A stretch of 64,000 nt of DNA from Shewanella intestini (GTDB lineage: Bacteria > Pseudomonadota > Gammaproteobacteria > Enterobacterales > Shewanellaceae), in the NCBI RefSeq assembly GCF_018221465.1, contig NZ_JAAIKR010000003.1, forward strand, positions 186,001 through 250,000, written 5' to 3'. Shown in pieces: positions 17,798-28,687 of the stretch. A program made the translations under genes and the position numbers. A model generated the notes under the pieces. That model was not told the origin of the DNA. It ran no database searches and saw nothing but the letters and a program-made list of their open reading frames with translations. Within the stretch, counting starts at the first letter, position 1. Every line of letters starts with the position of its first letter.

Positions 17798-18700
17798 ATG
17801 AATAATAAAAGTAGTAAGGCGACTCAGTCTCAAGGTTTATTATTATTTAAGCTAAGCCAACGACAATTATTTGCCTTGGGCACCTTAAAAATTCGTGAAT
17901 TAGTTCCGTTTAGTCCATTAACTAAATTTCCACACTCACATCGTGCTATTAAAGGCACTGCAAATTTTCGTGGTGCCACAATCCCAATTATTGACATGGC
18001 TGCGGCTATCGGTTTTCGTCCTATAAGCGATGAAGAGCTTGCAGACAGTTATGTCATTATCACTGATTGTCAGCGGATGGTTATTGGTTTTATCGTTAGG
18101 CATATTGAAAAAATCATTGAATGTAACTGGCGCGATATCGAGTCTCCTCCTAATACGTTAGGGACTAACGCATACCTAACTGGAGTCACTCGGTTTGAAA
18201 ATGACATTGTGCAGTTACTGGATGTTGAATTGTTACTCTCTAACATTTTTCCGGATGATCCTGCAACCAATCGAGCTATGCTGACTGATGTGCAACGAGA
18301 ACAATTAAAACCGCTTACTATCTTACTTGTTGATGACTCAAAAGTGGCGCGTAAGCAACTTAGTGATGCACTTGACTCGCTTAATATTCCTTACTTGGTG
18401 ACAGCTGATGGTCATGATGCTTTGCAAATTATGCAAGATGGAGCCAATAACAATAAACCAATAGACATTTTGGTCAGTGATATTGAAATGCCTGGTTTAG
18501 ATGGTTATGAGCTTTCGTTTGAAGTGAAAAATAACATTAAATTAGCCGATGCTTATATTATCTTGCATACCTCACTTTCTAGCGAGATCAGTGTCAGCCA
18601 AGCAAAACAAGTTGGTGCTGATGAAGCGTTAACAAAATTTGATGCCAAAGAGCTGATAGATGCCATGTTACGTGGTGCACAAAAAAACAATATAAGTTAA
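17798..18700 (+). CDS. cheV: chemotaxis coupling protein CheV
   Basis: A 300-residue fusion of a CheW-like domain (residues 10-165) and a response-regulator receiver domain (about 175-298). In the receiver, ILLVDDSKVARK carries the acidic pair, LVSDIEMPGLDGYE the phosphoacceptor Asp, and ALTKFDAKEL the conserved Lys. CheV couples chemoreceptors to CheA and may adapt the signal by being phosphorylated. The start has GAGGATGCA just ahead. It is transcribed alone, 407 bp after the previous gene. No sigma-28 consensus was recognised upstream. Confidence 0.95.
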   Translation: MNNKSSKATQSQGLLLFKLSQRQLFALGTLKIRELVPFSPLTKFPHSHRAIKGTANFRGATIPIIDMAAAIGFRPISDEELADSYVIITDCQRMVIGFIVRHIEKIIECNWRDIESPPNTLGTNAYLTGVTRFENDIVQLLDVELLLSNIFPDDPATNRAMLTDVQREQLKPLTILLVDDSKVARKQLSDALDSLNIPYLVTADGHDALQIMQDGANNNKPIDILVSDIEMPGLDGYELSFEVKNNIKLADAYIILHTSLSSEISVSQAKQVGADEALTKFDAKELIDAMLRGAQKNNIS

Positions 18701-18910
18701 AAATGGCCCACCATATGATGAATGTTAGTGTAATGTGTTGAGGATGCAATGCTTAAGTCACTTTAAGTTTTTTATCGAGTAAATAACTAGACTAAATTGC
18801 AGCTAAACTGTTATATCACTGTTTAAGTATGTGGTTACTCATATATCTAAATATTTTTGCGCTATCTGTTTTATCAAAATTAAAATTATAAAGAAATTGA
18901 AGGTCCATTC

Positions 18911-20149
18911 ATGAATCAAAATAACTCATTGTTAGCAAAAATTGCTAATGGTAGTCTCGTTTTACAAATCATCGGCGGGATAATATTGGGTGTTATTCTT
19001 GCAACTATTTCACCTGATTATGCTAAAAACGTCTCTTTTCTCGGAGATTTTTTTGTTGGCGCGTTAAAGGCCATTGCCCCAGTACTGGTATTAGTATTGG
19101 TCATGTCGTCCATTGCTAACCAAAAAAGTAATAGTCAATCCAATATGCGACCCATTATTGGTCTTTATCTGTTTGGTACATTGGCTGCAGCACTGACAGC
19201 TGTTGCATTTAGCTTCTTGTTCCCAACGCATCTTGTGCTTGCCGCTGGTGTTGAAGGTAGCAACCCACCGCAAGGTATACTTGAGGTGATGAATACTCTG
19301 CTATTTAAAATTGTAGATAATCCAGTTAATGCTCTAATTGAGAGTAATTATATTGGTATTTTAGCTTGGGGTATTGGTTTAGGGGTGGTACTACGTCACA
19401 GTGCCGATTCAACTAAAGCAGTCTTAAATGACTTAAGTGAAGGCGTTTCTAATATTGTACGTTTTGTTATTCGCCTAGCGCCTATTGGTATCTTTGGGTT
19501 AGTTGCTACGACATTCGCGACAACAGGCTTTGATGCCTTAGCAGGTTATGCACAGCTATTAGCGGTATTAGTTGGTTCAATGCTATTTATTGCATTTATC
19601 GTTAACCCTGCAATTGTGTTTTATAAAATTCGTCGTAACCCATACCCATTAGTTTTGCAGTGTATTCGTGAAAGTGGTGTAACGGCATTCTTTACCCGCT
19701 CAAGTGCCGCGAACATTCCAGTAAACATGGCATTATGTGAAAAGTTAAACTTACATAAAGACACCTATTCAGTTTCTATCCCGTTAGGTGCAACCATAAA
19801 TATGGGCGGCGCAGCGATTACGATTACAGTGTTAACGCTTGCTGCTGCTCACACACTTGGTATTGAAGTTGATTTTAGTACCGCGCTATTATTAAGTGTG
19901 GTATCGGCTATATCTGCTTGTGGTGCGTCGGGTGTAGCTGGTGGATCACTACTGCTTATTCCACTCGCGTGTAGCTTGTTTGGTATTTCAAATGACATTG
20001 CGATGCAGGTTGTTGCGGTTGGCTTTATTATCGGGGTGATTCAAGACTCTGCTGAAACGGCGTTAAATAGTTCAACTGACGTTGTGTTTACCGCTGCAGC
20101 GTGTGAAGCCGCAGAAAAAACGCTTAATGAGTTAACTGCTCATATTTAG
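18911..20149 (+). CDS. sstT: sodium-coupled serine/threonine symporter
   Basis: Inner-membrane dicarboxylate/amino acid:cation symporter family protein of 412 residues with 8-10 hydrophobic segments. The helical-hairpin motif [20 protein letters not shown] and the [15 protein letters not shown] segment are hallmarks of SstT in the DAACS family. It imports serine and threonine with Na+. It starts with a good AAGG-type site (GAAGGTCCATTC) and ends in a bidirectional terminator shared with the convergent rluA. Confidence 0.96.
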   Translation: MNQNNSLLAKIANGSLVLQIIGGIILGVILATISPDYAKNVSFLGDFFVGALKAIAPVLVLVLVMSSIANQKSNSQSNMRPIIGLYLFGTLAAALTAVAFSFLFPTHLVLAAGVEGSNPPQGILEVMNTLLFKIVDNPVNALIESNYIGILAWGIGLGVVLRHSADSTKAVLNDLSEGVSNIVRFVIRLAPIGIFGLVATTFATTGFDALAGYAQLLAVLVGSMLFIAFIVNPAIVFYKIRRNPYPLVLQCIRESGVTAFFTRSSAANIPVNMALCEKLNLHKDTYSVSIPLGATINMGGAAITITVLTLAAAHTLGIEVDFSTALLLSVVSAISACGASGVAGGSLLLIPLACSLFGISNDIAMQVVAVGFIIGVIQDSAETALNSSTDVVFTAAACEAAEKTLNELTAHI

Positions 20150-20165
20150 CGTGACTATCTGCAAT

Positions 20166-20197
20166 AAAAAACGAAGCTAATTAGCTTCGTTTTTTTG
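20166..20197. terminator. bidirectional terminator between sstT and rluA
   Basis: A perfect 20-bp palindrome (ACGAAGCTAA and its complement) flanked by A5 on the left and T7 on the right. It serves sstT on the plus strand and rluA on the minus strand. Confidence 0.9.
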
Positions 20198-20237
20198 TGG
20201 CTGTTTGTCACCGACAAAACAGTAATTAAAGCCCGTT

Positions 20238-20894
20238 TTATGAAAAAGGGTGCTTACTATAAAAACGCATTGAAGTCCCTTTATAAGGGTGGGTAAACGT
20301 GAGTGATTGGGCATGCAGTTGTAAACGCGTTCTGGCCTTTGCTAGCTTGCTTTCTGCGTAAAAGTTATCACCTAAAATGACATGACCAATGGCTAACATA
20401 TGTACCCGTAATTGATGAGTTCGGCCTGTTTGAGGCTTAAGTTCTACTAACGAGCTATCAGCGAGTGAAGTTAATACTTGATAGTCCGTTACCGCAGTTT
20501 TGCCTTCACTGCTAACTTGTTGTAATGGCCGTTGATCTGGGTTGGCTGCCAAAGCTAAGTCAATTGTACCCTTAGGTTGAGCAAGTTTCCCTGCGACCTC
20601 GGCAATATACACTTTGGTTGTTTGGCGGTTTTGAAATTGGGTTTTAATACTCGACTCGGCTTTTTTATTGCGCCCAAATACCATTACGCCTGAAGTATCA
20701 CAATCAAGGCGGTGGAGCAAAATCGCTTCTGGGTAAATGGTTTGAAGCCGTGTTAACGCACAATCATAGGTATGTGCTGCAATACCTGGGTTTGACAACA
20801 AACCTGACGGTTTATTAATAACGATAATATCGCGGTCAATATAGCGTATATCTAACCAAGGTATAGCCGGTGGCGTGTATTCAAAAACTTGCAT
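20238..20894 (-). CDS. rluA: RluA-type pseudouridine synthase (23S rRNA/tRNA)
   Basis: A 218-residue pseudouridine synthase. The catalytic motif is LLHRLDCDTSGVMVF (Asp near residue 65), with IVINKPSGLLSNPG upstream and PQTGRTHQLRVHMLAIGHVILGD split across the C-terminal half. The length and the N-terminal YTPPAIPWLDIRY match RluA of E. coli (219 residues), which modifies U746 of 23S rRNA and U32 of some tRNAs. There is no S4 domain, which excludes RluC/D. It converges on sstT. Confidence 0.9.
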   Translation of the reverse strand: MQVFEYTPPAIPWLDIRYIDRDIIVINKPSGLLSNPGIAAHTYDCALTRLQTIYPEAILLHRLDCDTSGVMVFGRNKKAESSIKTQFQNRQTTKVYIAEVAGKLAQPKGTIDLALAANPDQRPLQQVSSEGKTAVTDYQVLTSLADSSLVELKPQTGRTHQLRVHMLAIGHVILGDNFYAESKLAKARTRLQLHAQSLTFTHPYKGTSMRFYSKHPFS

Positions 20895-20988
20895 GATTAA
20901 GCTCTACAGATAAAAAGATCACGTTGCTTTAGAAACAACTTACAGATTAAGGATATCAAACAATGTTATTTAAAGTCATTGTGTGTAA

Positions 20989-21525
20989 TTAAGCCAAAAG
21001 GTCTGTTAACCACAAGCGCAGTTTTAATCCCCAATAAGAGGTAGCACCAGAGGTAACAAACGCTATTTGATTGTGCTTGTCGACAATATAAATGGCGGGG
21101 AGACCAAATGCGCCCCATTGCTGAGAATAGCTTTGCTGCTCAGATTGATTAATGACGGGGAATTGATAGTCATGATCGGTTAAATAGTCGGTGACCTGGG
21201 TATTTGAGCCAGAAGCTACCGCAACAGTGATAACAGGCGTACCATCTAGAAAAATACGATTGACACTTGGCGATGTAATACTGCAAATAGAGCACCAAGA
21301 ACCCCAAAAGTACACCAAAGTGGCCTGTGGTGGAGAATGATTAAATTCACTTATTGGTTGGAGGTTGATATCAACAGCCAAGATGTTAGGTGCGATGCCT
21401 TTTGCCATATCTCGCTGCATATAAGTCGCAACAGCAAACAACACTGCAATTAAAATGAATAAGTCACGACACTGCTTAAACCAAAACGAAGGTTGCTTAA
21501 CTCGCATCTTTAGCCGGTTAAGCAT
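20989..21525 (-). CDS. membrane-anchored thioredoxin-like protein, ScsD/TlpA type
   Basis: A 178-residue protein with an N-terminal membrane anchor (DLFILIAVLFAVATYM, about residues 21-36) and a periplasmic thioredoxin fold. The redox motif is FWGSWCSICSIT, a CSIC pair rather than CGPC, as in ScsD-type proteins linked to copper tolerance and disulfide reduction. A cis-proline lies in WGAFGLPAIYIVDK. Its ATG overlaps the acpH 3' end by 8 bp, so the two are coupled. The true redox partner is unknown. Confidence 0.85.
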   Translation of the reverse strand: MLNRLKMRVKQPSFWFKQCRDLFILIAVLFAVATYMQRDMAKGIAPNILAVDINLQPISEFNHSPPQATLVYFWGSWCSICSITSPSVNRIFLDGTPVITVAVASGSNTQVTDYLTDHDYQFPVINQSEQQSYSQQWGAFGLPAIYIVDKHNQIAFVTSGATSYWGLKLRLWLTDLLA

Positions 21526-22120
21526 GATTGAGATACTCGTCAGGAGTCCTGCGACTGATAATACGACTAAAGGCCATTAGTTGTGGGTAGAAGGTTCTAA
21601 ACGCGATTTCAATTTCAACATACAGCTTATCTATGTCTTCATTTGCATAAGTAAATAATTCTGGTTTAGATAACCGAGTTGCCACACCATTAACTGCTTT
21701 CGCTAACCCTTCACGAGTTTGATAAAGGCTAAGCCAGTCTTGTTGAATCAATTGGGGGGCGATGTCAGCTAATTTAGGTGGTAATTCTTCAGTGGCATTA
21801 ATGGCGGCGTAAACTTGCTGGCAAAAAATGGCTAATGGTAGATGATGATATTCTTCCCAATAAAAGGCTAAGTAATGGTCAAAGGTTAAATCAATTAAAA
21901 TAGGAGCGACGCGTCTTGAACGTGCGGGGAAGGCTTTGACTAAATCAATAATTATATCGTTACTGTCTGTCATTGAGTCAATCTGACGATGTAACCATAT
22001 TCCCTGTTTGAGATGTTGTGGGTAGTGTTCTATTTTACCTTTTGCAAAATCACCAGCAAGATTGGCAATCATGTTGGTTTGACTATTGTCTGCCAAATGT
22101 ACGTGAGCAAGGAAGTTCAT
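21518..22120 (-). CDS. acpH: acyl carrier protein phosphodiesterase
   Basis: A 200-residue metal-dependent hydrolase of the HD-like superfamily that removes 4'-phosphopantetheine from holo-ACP. The start MNFLAHVHLADNS and the segments GDFAKGKIEHYP, GIWLHRQID and DLTFDHYLAFYW are characteristic, with His/Asp metal ligands. The length matches E. coli AcpH (193). The thioredoxin-like gene overlaps its end by 8 bp. Confidence 0.93.
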   Translation of the reverse strand: MNFLAHVHLADNSQTNMIANLAGDFAKGKIEHYPQHLKQGIWLHRQIDSMTDSNDIIIDLVKAFPARSRRVAPILIDLTFDHYLAFYWEEYHHLPLAIFCQQVYAAINATEELPPKLADIAPQLIQQDWLSLYQTREGLAKAVNGVATRLSKPELFTYANEDIDKLYVEIEIAFRTFYPQLMAFSRIISRRTPDEYLNHA

Positions 22121-22298
22121 AATTTGTACTTTTATTTTGATTAAAATGAAGTATTATGTTTATCAAGTGTTGCGATTTGGTTAAATGTGCTTGCTAACTT
22201 TACTAGACTGCACAATTAGGCGCTTAAATAAGCATAAAAACCATGCGCGAAAAATAGCTTTTAGCATTATAACTTCATTTCGGTTTTAAGGATCAAGG

Positions 22299-22478
22299 AT
22301 GATAAAAAACTGGTTAAATAAAATTTTAGGGCGCGACTCTCTCCAAAAAAGAACCAAAGTGGAGATAGATTTAAACTATGAAACACATATATTTAAAATG
22401 GATGATATTCACAAAATCTCTTCGGCTAAGCGTATTGATATTGAAGACATCTTAACAGAAGAAAAGCTGACAAAATAA
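22299..22478 (+). CDS. uncharacterised 59-residue protein
   Basis: A short reading frame from ATG at 22299 with a strong Shine-Dalgarno (AAGGATCAAGG) directly ahead. The product begins MIKNWLNKILGRDSLQKR and continues as a charged sequence with likely strand (KVEIDLNYETHIFKMDD) and helix (RIDIEDILTEEKL). There is no signal peptide or membrane segment. It lies between divergent acpH and queA and is followed within 23 bp by a terminator, so it looks like a monocistronic gene. I do not recognise the family; the ribosome site and terminator are the main support. Confidence 0.7.
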   Translation: MIKNWLNKILGRDSLQKRTKVEIDLNYETHIFKMDDIHKISSAKRIDIEDILTEEKLTK

Positions 22479-22500
22479 TCAGCTATACCTTGATATTATT

Positions 22501-22531
22501 CGGCTGCAGTCATAGACTAGCGGCCGTTTTT
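22501..22531 (+). terminator. Rho-independent terminator upstream of queA
   Basis: Arms CGGCTGC/GCGGCCG (one G-U pair) around a 12-nt loop, followed by TTTTT. It closes the small gene at 22299-22478 and ends 20 bp before queA, so the queA promoter must lie within or before it. Confidence 0.65.
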
Positions 22532-22551
22532 GTTTCTAGGACTTTGTCATT

Positions 22552-23592
22552 ATGCGCGTAGCAGACTTCTCATTTGAATTACCTGACGAGCTTATCGCCC
22601 GTTATCCCACCGCTGAGCGTAATGCATCAAGATTGCTTAGCCTAAAAGGCCCAACAGGTGAGCTTGCTGACAAGCAATTCACTGACATTCTTGAAATGAT
22701 AAATCCGGGTGATTTAATTGTGTTTAACAATACGCGGGTGATACCTGCTCGTTTGTTTGGGCAAAAGTCGACTGGTGGAAAATTAGAAATATTAGTTGAG
22801 CGCATGCTAGATGACAAACGTGTGCTTGCCCATGTTCGCAGCTCAAAATCACCGAAAGTGGATGCCATGATCCATTTAGACAATGGCTATCAAATGAGAA
22901 TGCTAGCAAGGCATGATGCATTATTTGAATTAGGCCTTGAAAGTGACTCAACAATCTTAGCAGTACTCGAAGACATTGGTCATATGCCTTTGCCACCTTA
23001 TATTGACCGTCCAGATGAAGACGCCGATAAAGAGCGCTACCAAACCGTTTATAACGACAAACCAGGTGCTGTTGCTGCGCCCACAGCAGGGTTGCATTTT
23101 GACGATGCAATGCTGGCGGCATTGAAAAACAAAGGTGTAGACACTGCATTTGTGACCTTACATGTAGGGGCGGGTACTTTCCAACCAGTAAAAGTAGATA
23201 ACGTACTTGAACACAAAATGCATTCTGAATGGGCCAACGTTGATGCTGAAGTCGTTGAAAAAATTGCGGCAACGAAAGCCCGTGGCAACCGAGTGATTGC
23301 GGTAGGAACAACGTCGGTTCGTTCGCTTGAAAGTGCAGCCAAAGCCAGTGGAGAAAACCCACTATCCTCATTTAGTGGCGACACCGATATTTTTATTTAC
23401 CCTGGATATGAGTTTAAAGTTGTCGACGCCATGGTGACTAACTTCCATTTGCCTGAGTCAACATTAATCATGTTATTAAGCGCATTTGCCGGATACGATC
23501 ACGTGATGAACGCGTATCAACATGCGATAGCGCAAAAATATCGCTTTTTTAGCTATGGTGATGCGATGTTTGTGACAAAAAAAGCCGACTAA
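22552..23592 (+). CDS. queA: S-adenosylmethionine:tRNA ribosyltransferase-isomerase
   Basis: Queuosine pathway enzyme that transfers and isomerises the ribosyl part of SAM onto preQ1 in tRNA, giving epoxyqueuosine. It is 346 residues. The opening [20 protein letters not shown], the [13 protein letters not shown] segment, [21 protein letters not shown] and [19 protein letters not shown] are all signature stretches. It precedes tgt, the enzyme acting one step earlier, but a terminator at 23618-23641 separates them. Confidence 0.98.
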   Translation: MRVADFSFELPDELIARYPTAERNASRLLSLKGPTGELADKQFTDILEMINPGDLIVFNNTRVIPARLFGQKSTGGKLEILVERMLDDKRVLAHVRSSKSPKVDAMIHLDNGYQMRMLARHDALFELGLESDSTILAVLEDIGHMPLPPYIDRPDEDADKERYQTVYNDKPGAVAAPTAGLHFDDAMLAALKNKGVDTAFVTLHVGAGTFQPVKVDNVLEHKMHSEWANVDAEVVEKIAATKARGNRVIAVGTTSVRSLESAAKASGENPLSSFSGDTDIFIYPGYEFKVVDAMVTNFHLPESTLIMLLSAFAGYDHVMNAYQHAIAQKYRFFSYGDAMFVTKKAD

Positions 23593-23617
23593 CTTAAGTT
23601 TTTGCTTTACTATATCC

Positions 23618-23641
23618 GCCCACTAGTGAGTGGGCTTTTTT
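23618..23641 (+). terminator. Rho-independent terminator of queA
   Basis: Arms GCCCACT/AGTGGGC with a 4-nt loop, then TTTTTT, 25 bp after the queA stop. Confidence 0.9.
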
Positions 23642-23745
23642 ACGGCATTTTGTCTGGTTTACGTCACAGTCACTTGAAGATACAAAATTTGCCCCTATCT
23701 CTATAACACACTCAATGCTGTCAGACTGTTTATCTGGCAAGGTGA

Positions 23746-24873
<1,128 letters not shown>

Positions 24874-24905
24874 TTTTTTAATCCAATATAATAAAAGAGA
24901 GAACT

Positions 24906-25241
24906 ATGTTTATTTCAAACGCATATGCAAACTCAGCTAGCCCTGCAGCGGCAGGTGGTGAAACCATGCAACTTATCTTCATGCTAGTTGTGTTTGGTTT
25001 AATTTTTTACTTCATGATTTTCCGTCCACAATCAAAGCGTGTGAAAGAGCATAAAAACCTAATGGAATCGATTTCAAAAGGTGATGAAGTGCTAACCAAT
25101 GGTGGCATCTTAGGCAAAGTGACTAAAATCAGTGCCGAAAATGACTATGTGTTATTAGCGATTAATGATAACAATCAAATTACTATTAAGAAGGACTATA
25201 TTTCGGCCGTTTTACCTAAAGGTTCAATTCAGTCGTTGTAA
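24906..25241 (+). CDS. yajC: Sec translocon accessory protein YajC
   Basis: A 111-residue single-span inner-membrane protein. The membrane helix ([17 protein letters not shown], about residues 22-38) is followed by the signature [14 protein letters not shown] and a small cytoplasmic beta domain. It associates with SecDF-YidC. The start has GAGAGAACT ahead. Confidence 0.96.
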   Translation: MFISNAYANSASPAAAGGETMQLIFMLVVFGLIFYFMIFRPQSKRVKEHKNLMESISKGDEVLTNGGILGKVTKISAENDYVLLAINDNNQITIKKDYISAVLPKGSIQSL

Positions 25242-25258
25242 GCCGAGAGGGCTCAGTA

Positions 25259-27109
25259 GTGTTAAATAAATATCCAATGTGGAAAAACATCATGGTGATG
25301 TTAATCATCGCCGTTGGTGGCTTTTACGCAATCCCGAACCTGTTTGGTGAAGATCACGCCGTTCAAATTGTTGGAACGCGTGGCTTCGAAGTCAATGCAT
25401 CTACGCAATCAACAGTGACGGATCTATTAGCGAGTAAAAACATTGCGGTAAAACGCTCTGAGCTCGAAAATGGTCAGTTGTTGGTACGAGTGAAAGATGC
25501 TGAGCAGCAATTACTTGCTCGTGAGGTTATCTCTGAGAAGTTAGGTGACAAGTACACCGTGGCTCTTAACCTTGCACCCGCAACCCCACAATGGCTTGAA
25601 GCCGTTGGTGGTTCGCCAATGAAACTAGGTCTTGATTTGCGCGGTGGTGTTCACTTCTTAATGGAAGTGGATATGGGCGAAGCAATTCGTAAAATGGAAG
25701 TGGCTAAAATTGCCGATTTCCGTGGCCAATTACGTGAAGAAAAAATTCGTTATGCTGGTGTGCGTAAAACCGTACGCGGCATTGAAATTAAGTTCCGTGA
25801 TGCACAAGTCCTTGACCAAGCCGAACGTTTCTTGAAAACGCGCGGTCAAGACATGGTTTACTCAGACATCAGCAGTAATGGCAACTTTGTCTTGTTAGCC
25901 AACATGAGTGATACCTATCTAAAACAAATTAAAGAAGATGCACTACAACAAAATATGACTACGATCCGTAATCGTGTCAATGAGTTGGGTGTTGCAGAAC
26001 CTATTGTACAGCGCCAAGGTGCTGAGCGAATTGTCGTTCAGCTTCCTGGTGTACAAGATACTGCACGTGCGAAGAAAATTTTGGGTGCAACAGCCTCAAT
26101 TGAATTTCGTATGTTAGATGATAAGGCCGATGCAGCAGCTGCTAATTCAGGTCGTATCTCGCCAAGTTCAGAAGTGTTTGACCGCCGTGGTGGTGGTAAA
26201 GCTGTATTGAAAAAAGAAGTTATGCTAACGGGTGATCACATTACTGGCGCACAACCTTCATTTGACCAATACAGTCGCCCGCAAGTGTCAATTAACCTCG
26301 ATGCTAAAGGTGGGTCTATCTTCTCGAATGTCACTAAAAACAATGTTGGCAAACCAATGGCCACATTATTTATTGAATACAAAGACAGTGGCGACCGTAA
26401 CGAAGATGGCAGCGTGAAAATGACCAAGATAGAAGAGGTTATTTCAGTTGCCACCATTCAACAACGTCTAGGACGTAACTTCGTTATCAATGGTTTAGAT
26501 CATAAAGAAGCGCAAAGCTTAGCGCTATTGCTTCGTGCAGGTGCGTTAATTGCGCCAGTGACCATCGTTGAAGAGCGTACCATTGGCCCAAGCTTAGGTG
26601 CTGAGAACGTTCAAAGCGGTGTTCAAGCAATGATTTGGGGCATGGCGGTTGTATTACTGTTTATGTTGATTTACTACCGTGCATTTGGTTTTATTGCCAA
26701 CCTTGCATTGATGGCTAACCTGATTATGGTTGTTGGTGTGATGTCAATGATCCCGGGTGCCGTACTGACCTTACCGGGCATTGCTGGGATGGTATTGACT
26801 GTCGGTATGGCCGTTGATGGTAACGTGCTTATTTTTGAACGAATACGTGAAGAGCTCCTGGCTGGTCGCAGTGTGCAACAAGCCATTCATGAAGGTTATG
26901 GTAATGCGTTTTCAACCATCGCCGATGCTAACATCACTACATTCCTAACAGCATTAATTTTATTTGCCGTAGGGACAGGGGCTGTGAAAGGCTTCGCGGT
27001 GACCCTGATGATTGGTATTGCAACGTCAATGTTTACATCAATTGTTGGCACACGTTCTATTGTTAACGCGTTATGGGGCGGCAAACGTCTCAAAACCTTG
27101 TCAATTTAG
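25259..27109 (+). CDS. secD: protein translocase subunit SecD
   Basis: RND-family subunit that uses the proton gradient to complete protein export. It is 616 residues with a GTG start and GAGAGG ahead. There is one helix at the N-terminus ([17 protein letters not shown]), the [13 protein letters not shown] motif, a large periplasmic region, then five helices near the C-terminus, including [18 protein letters not shown], which carries the conserved Asp and Arg of motif D4. It is coupled to secF by a 13-bp gap. Confidence 0.98.
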   Translation: MLNKYPMWKNIMVMLIIAVGGFYAIPNLFGEDHAVQIVGTRGFEVNASTQSTVTDLLASKNIAVKRSELENGQLLVRVKDAEQQLLAREVISEKLGDKYTVALNLAPATPQWLEAVGGSPMKLGLDLRGGVHFLMEVDMGEAIRKMEVAKIADFRGQLREEKIRYAGVRKTVRGIEIKFRDAQVLDQAERFLKTRGQDMVYSDISSNGNFVLLANMSDTYLKQIKEDALQQNMTTIRNRVNELGVAEPIVQRQGAERIVVQLPGVQDTARAKKILGATASIEFRMLDDKADAAAANSGRISPSSEVFDRRGGGKAVLKKEVMLTGDHITGAQPSFDQYSRPQVSINLDAKGGSIFSNVTKNNVGKPMATLFIEYKDSGDRNEDGSVKMTKIEEVISVATIQQRLGRNFVINGLDHKEAQSLALLLRAGALIAPVTIVEERTIGPSLGAENVQSGVQAMIWGMAVVLLFMLIYYRAFGFIANLALMANLIMVVGVMSMIPGAVLTLPGIAGMVLTVGMAVDGNVLIFERIREELLAGRSVQQAIHEGYGNAFSTIADANITTFLTALILFAVGTGAVKGFAVTLMIGIATSMFTSIVGTRSIVNALWGGKRLKTLSI

Positions 27110-27122
27110 GAAGAGATTGAAT

Positions 27123-28070
27123 ATGTTACAGTTATTTTCAGTAAAAAACACAATCAACTTCCTGCGTCATGCGGCACCAATTAGCTTGATGTCGATGATA
27201 TTAGTCATTGCTTCTTTAGGCTCTTTAGCAACAAAAGGTATTAACTGGGGGCTTGATTTCACCGGTGGTACTGTTGTTGAGCTTGAGTTTTCAACGCCTG
27301 TTGATCTCAATGCATTTCGCGGTGAAATGATAACTGATGAAACCGAAGGGGCACTGGTTCAGAACTTTGGTTCGAGCCGTTCTGTTTTGGTTAGACTCCC
27401 AGTGAGAGAAGACATTAAAAGTGACATTCAAACTGCATCAGTGATGGTAGCAGCAACGACACTTGATAAAAATGTCATCCAAAAACGGGTTGAATTCGTT
27501 GGCCCGCAAGTAGGTAAAGAACTTGCCGAACAAGGTGGATTAGCCGTACTGGTTGCACTGATTTGTATTTTGATTTATGTGTCATTTCGTTTTGAATGGC
27601 GTCTTGCAGCAGGTTCTGTTGCGGCGCTTGCCCATGACGTTATCGTGACTCTTGGTGTCTTTTCAATTTTACAATTAGAGTTTGACCTCACCGTATTGGC
27701 AGGTTTGTTAACCGTTGTCGGCTACTCTCTCAACGATACGATTGTGGTATATGACCGTATCCGTGAGAACTTCTTAAAAATCCGTAAAGGCACACCAGAA
27801 GAAGTCGTTAACATTTCAATTACGCAAACTATGAGCCGTACTGTTATCACGACAGGTACGACATTAATTACCGTTATAGCCTTGTTCCTTAAAGGCGGTA
27901 CTATGATCCATGGTTTTGCCACGGCATTATTATTAGGTATTTTTGTGGGTACTTACTCGTCAATTTATGTTGCTTCTTACTTAGCAATTAAATTGGGCAT
28001 TAATCGTGAACATATGATGCCAGTAGAGATTGAAAAAGAAGGTGCTGATCAGACGCCAATGACGCATTAA
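27123..28070 (+). CDS. secF: protein translocase subunit SecF
   Basis: Partner of SecD in the membrane. I chose the ATG at 27123 (315 residues, starting MLQLFSVKNTINFL) because AGGAAGAG lies ahead and the length matches the family; an upstream ATG inside secD would add 37 unrelated residues. The motif GLDFTGGTVVELEF and the segment YSLNDTIVVYDRIRENF are diagnostic. Six helices are visible. The gene ends in a perfect terminator. Confidence 0.98.
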   Translation: MLQLFSVKNTINFLRHAAPISLMSMILVIASLGSLATKGINWGLDFTGGTVVELEFSTPVDLNAFRGEMITDETEGALVQNFGSSRSVLVRLPVREDIKSDIQTASVMVAATTLDKNVIQKRVEFVGPQVGKELAEQGGLAVLVALICILIYVSFRFEWRLAAGSVAALAHDVIVTLGVFSILQLEFDLTVLAGLLTVVGYSLNDTIVVYDRIRENFLKIRKGTPEEVVNISITQTMSRTVITTGTTLITVIALFLKGGTMIHGFATALLLGIFVGTYSSIYVASYLAIKLGINREHMMPVEIEKEGADQTPMTH

Positions 28071-28101
28071 TATGCTTTATTAACTCATCTGAACCAGAAT
28101 T

Positions 28102-28129
28102 AAAAGCCTGCAATATTGCAGGCTTTTTT
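28102..28129 (+). terminator. Rho-independent terminator of the tgt-yajC-secDF operon
   Basis: A perfect inverted repeat with AAAAGCCTGCAA arms and a T-run, 31 bp after secF. Confidence 0.92.
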
Positions 28130-28203
28130 GTCTCTACCATTAACCTGAGACCAATATGCATCGTTAACCGGGATGATAGGGCTACTACGTAAATATAGTG
28201 CTT

Positions 28204-28504
28204 TGACAACTGACAACTGACAAATGACAGCTGATAGATGACAGCTGATAGATGACAGATGACAGATGACAGATGACAGATTATAGATGATAGATGACAG
28301 ATGATAGATGATAGATGATAGATGACAGATGACAGGTGATAGGTGATAGGTGATAGGTGATAGGTGACAGGTGACAGGTGACAGGTGATAGGTGATAGGT
28401 GACAGGTGACAGGTGATAGGTGACAGGTGATAGGTGACAGGTGACAGGTGATAGGTGACAGGTGATAGGTGACAGGTGATAGGTGACAAATGACCGCTGA
28501 TAAT
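28204..28504. repeat. heptanucleotide tandem array, about 43 units of TGAYAGR
   Basis: About 43 units stay in exact 7-bp phase over 301 bp. The commonest forms are TGACAGG, TGATAGG, TGACAGA and TGATAGA, so units differ mainly at two purine/pyrimidine positions. The array lies between the secF terminator and the GGDEF/EAL gene. It can be read as a repetitive peptide on the minus strand but has no start signal, so I do not call a gene. The rest of the gap (28505-28687) shows nothing clear. Confidence 0.95.
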
Positions 28505-28687
28505 TAATAGGTTTAAATTACAACCTGATTGCTAATGCAAGTGCTTGTGAGCTTTCATCTATGTCAGGTTACTTTAATCTAGCCAATTTAATGCTTATGG
28601 GAACAGCTAAAGTTGTTTAGGCGACAACCTATTCACGCGCTGCAGGTATATAACCTGTTTAATGATTTTACTATATATTTTTCAGTA

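Noticed and set aside
22724-23371. 215-residue minus-strand frame in queA
   Set aside because: Antisense to an unmistakable gene, with low-complexity His/Leu composition and no start signal.
28100-28489. 129-residue repetitive minus-strand frame through the heptamer array
   Set aside because: It exists only because the array has a 7-bp period that avoids stops. It lacks a ribosome site and overlaps the secF terminator.
28204-28504. CRISPR array
   Set aside because: The units are head-to-tail 7-mers with no spacers, and no cas genes are near. The 39-bp coding repeats at 50534-51196 were rejected for the same reason.
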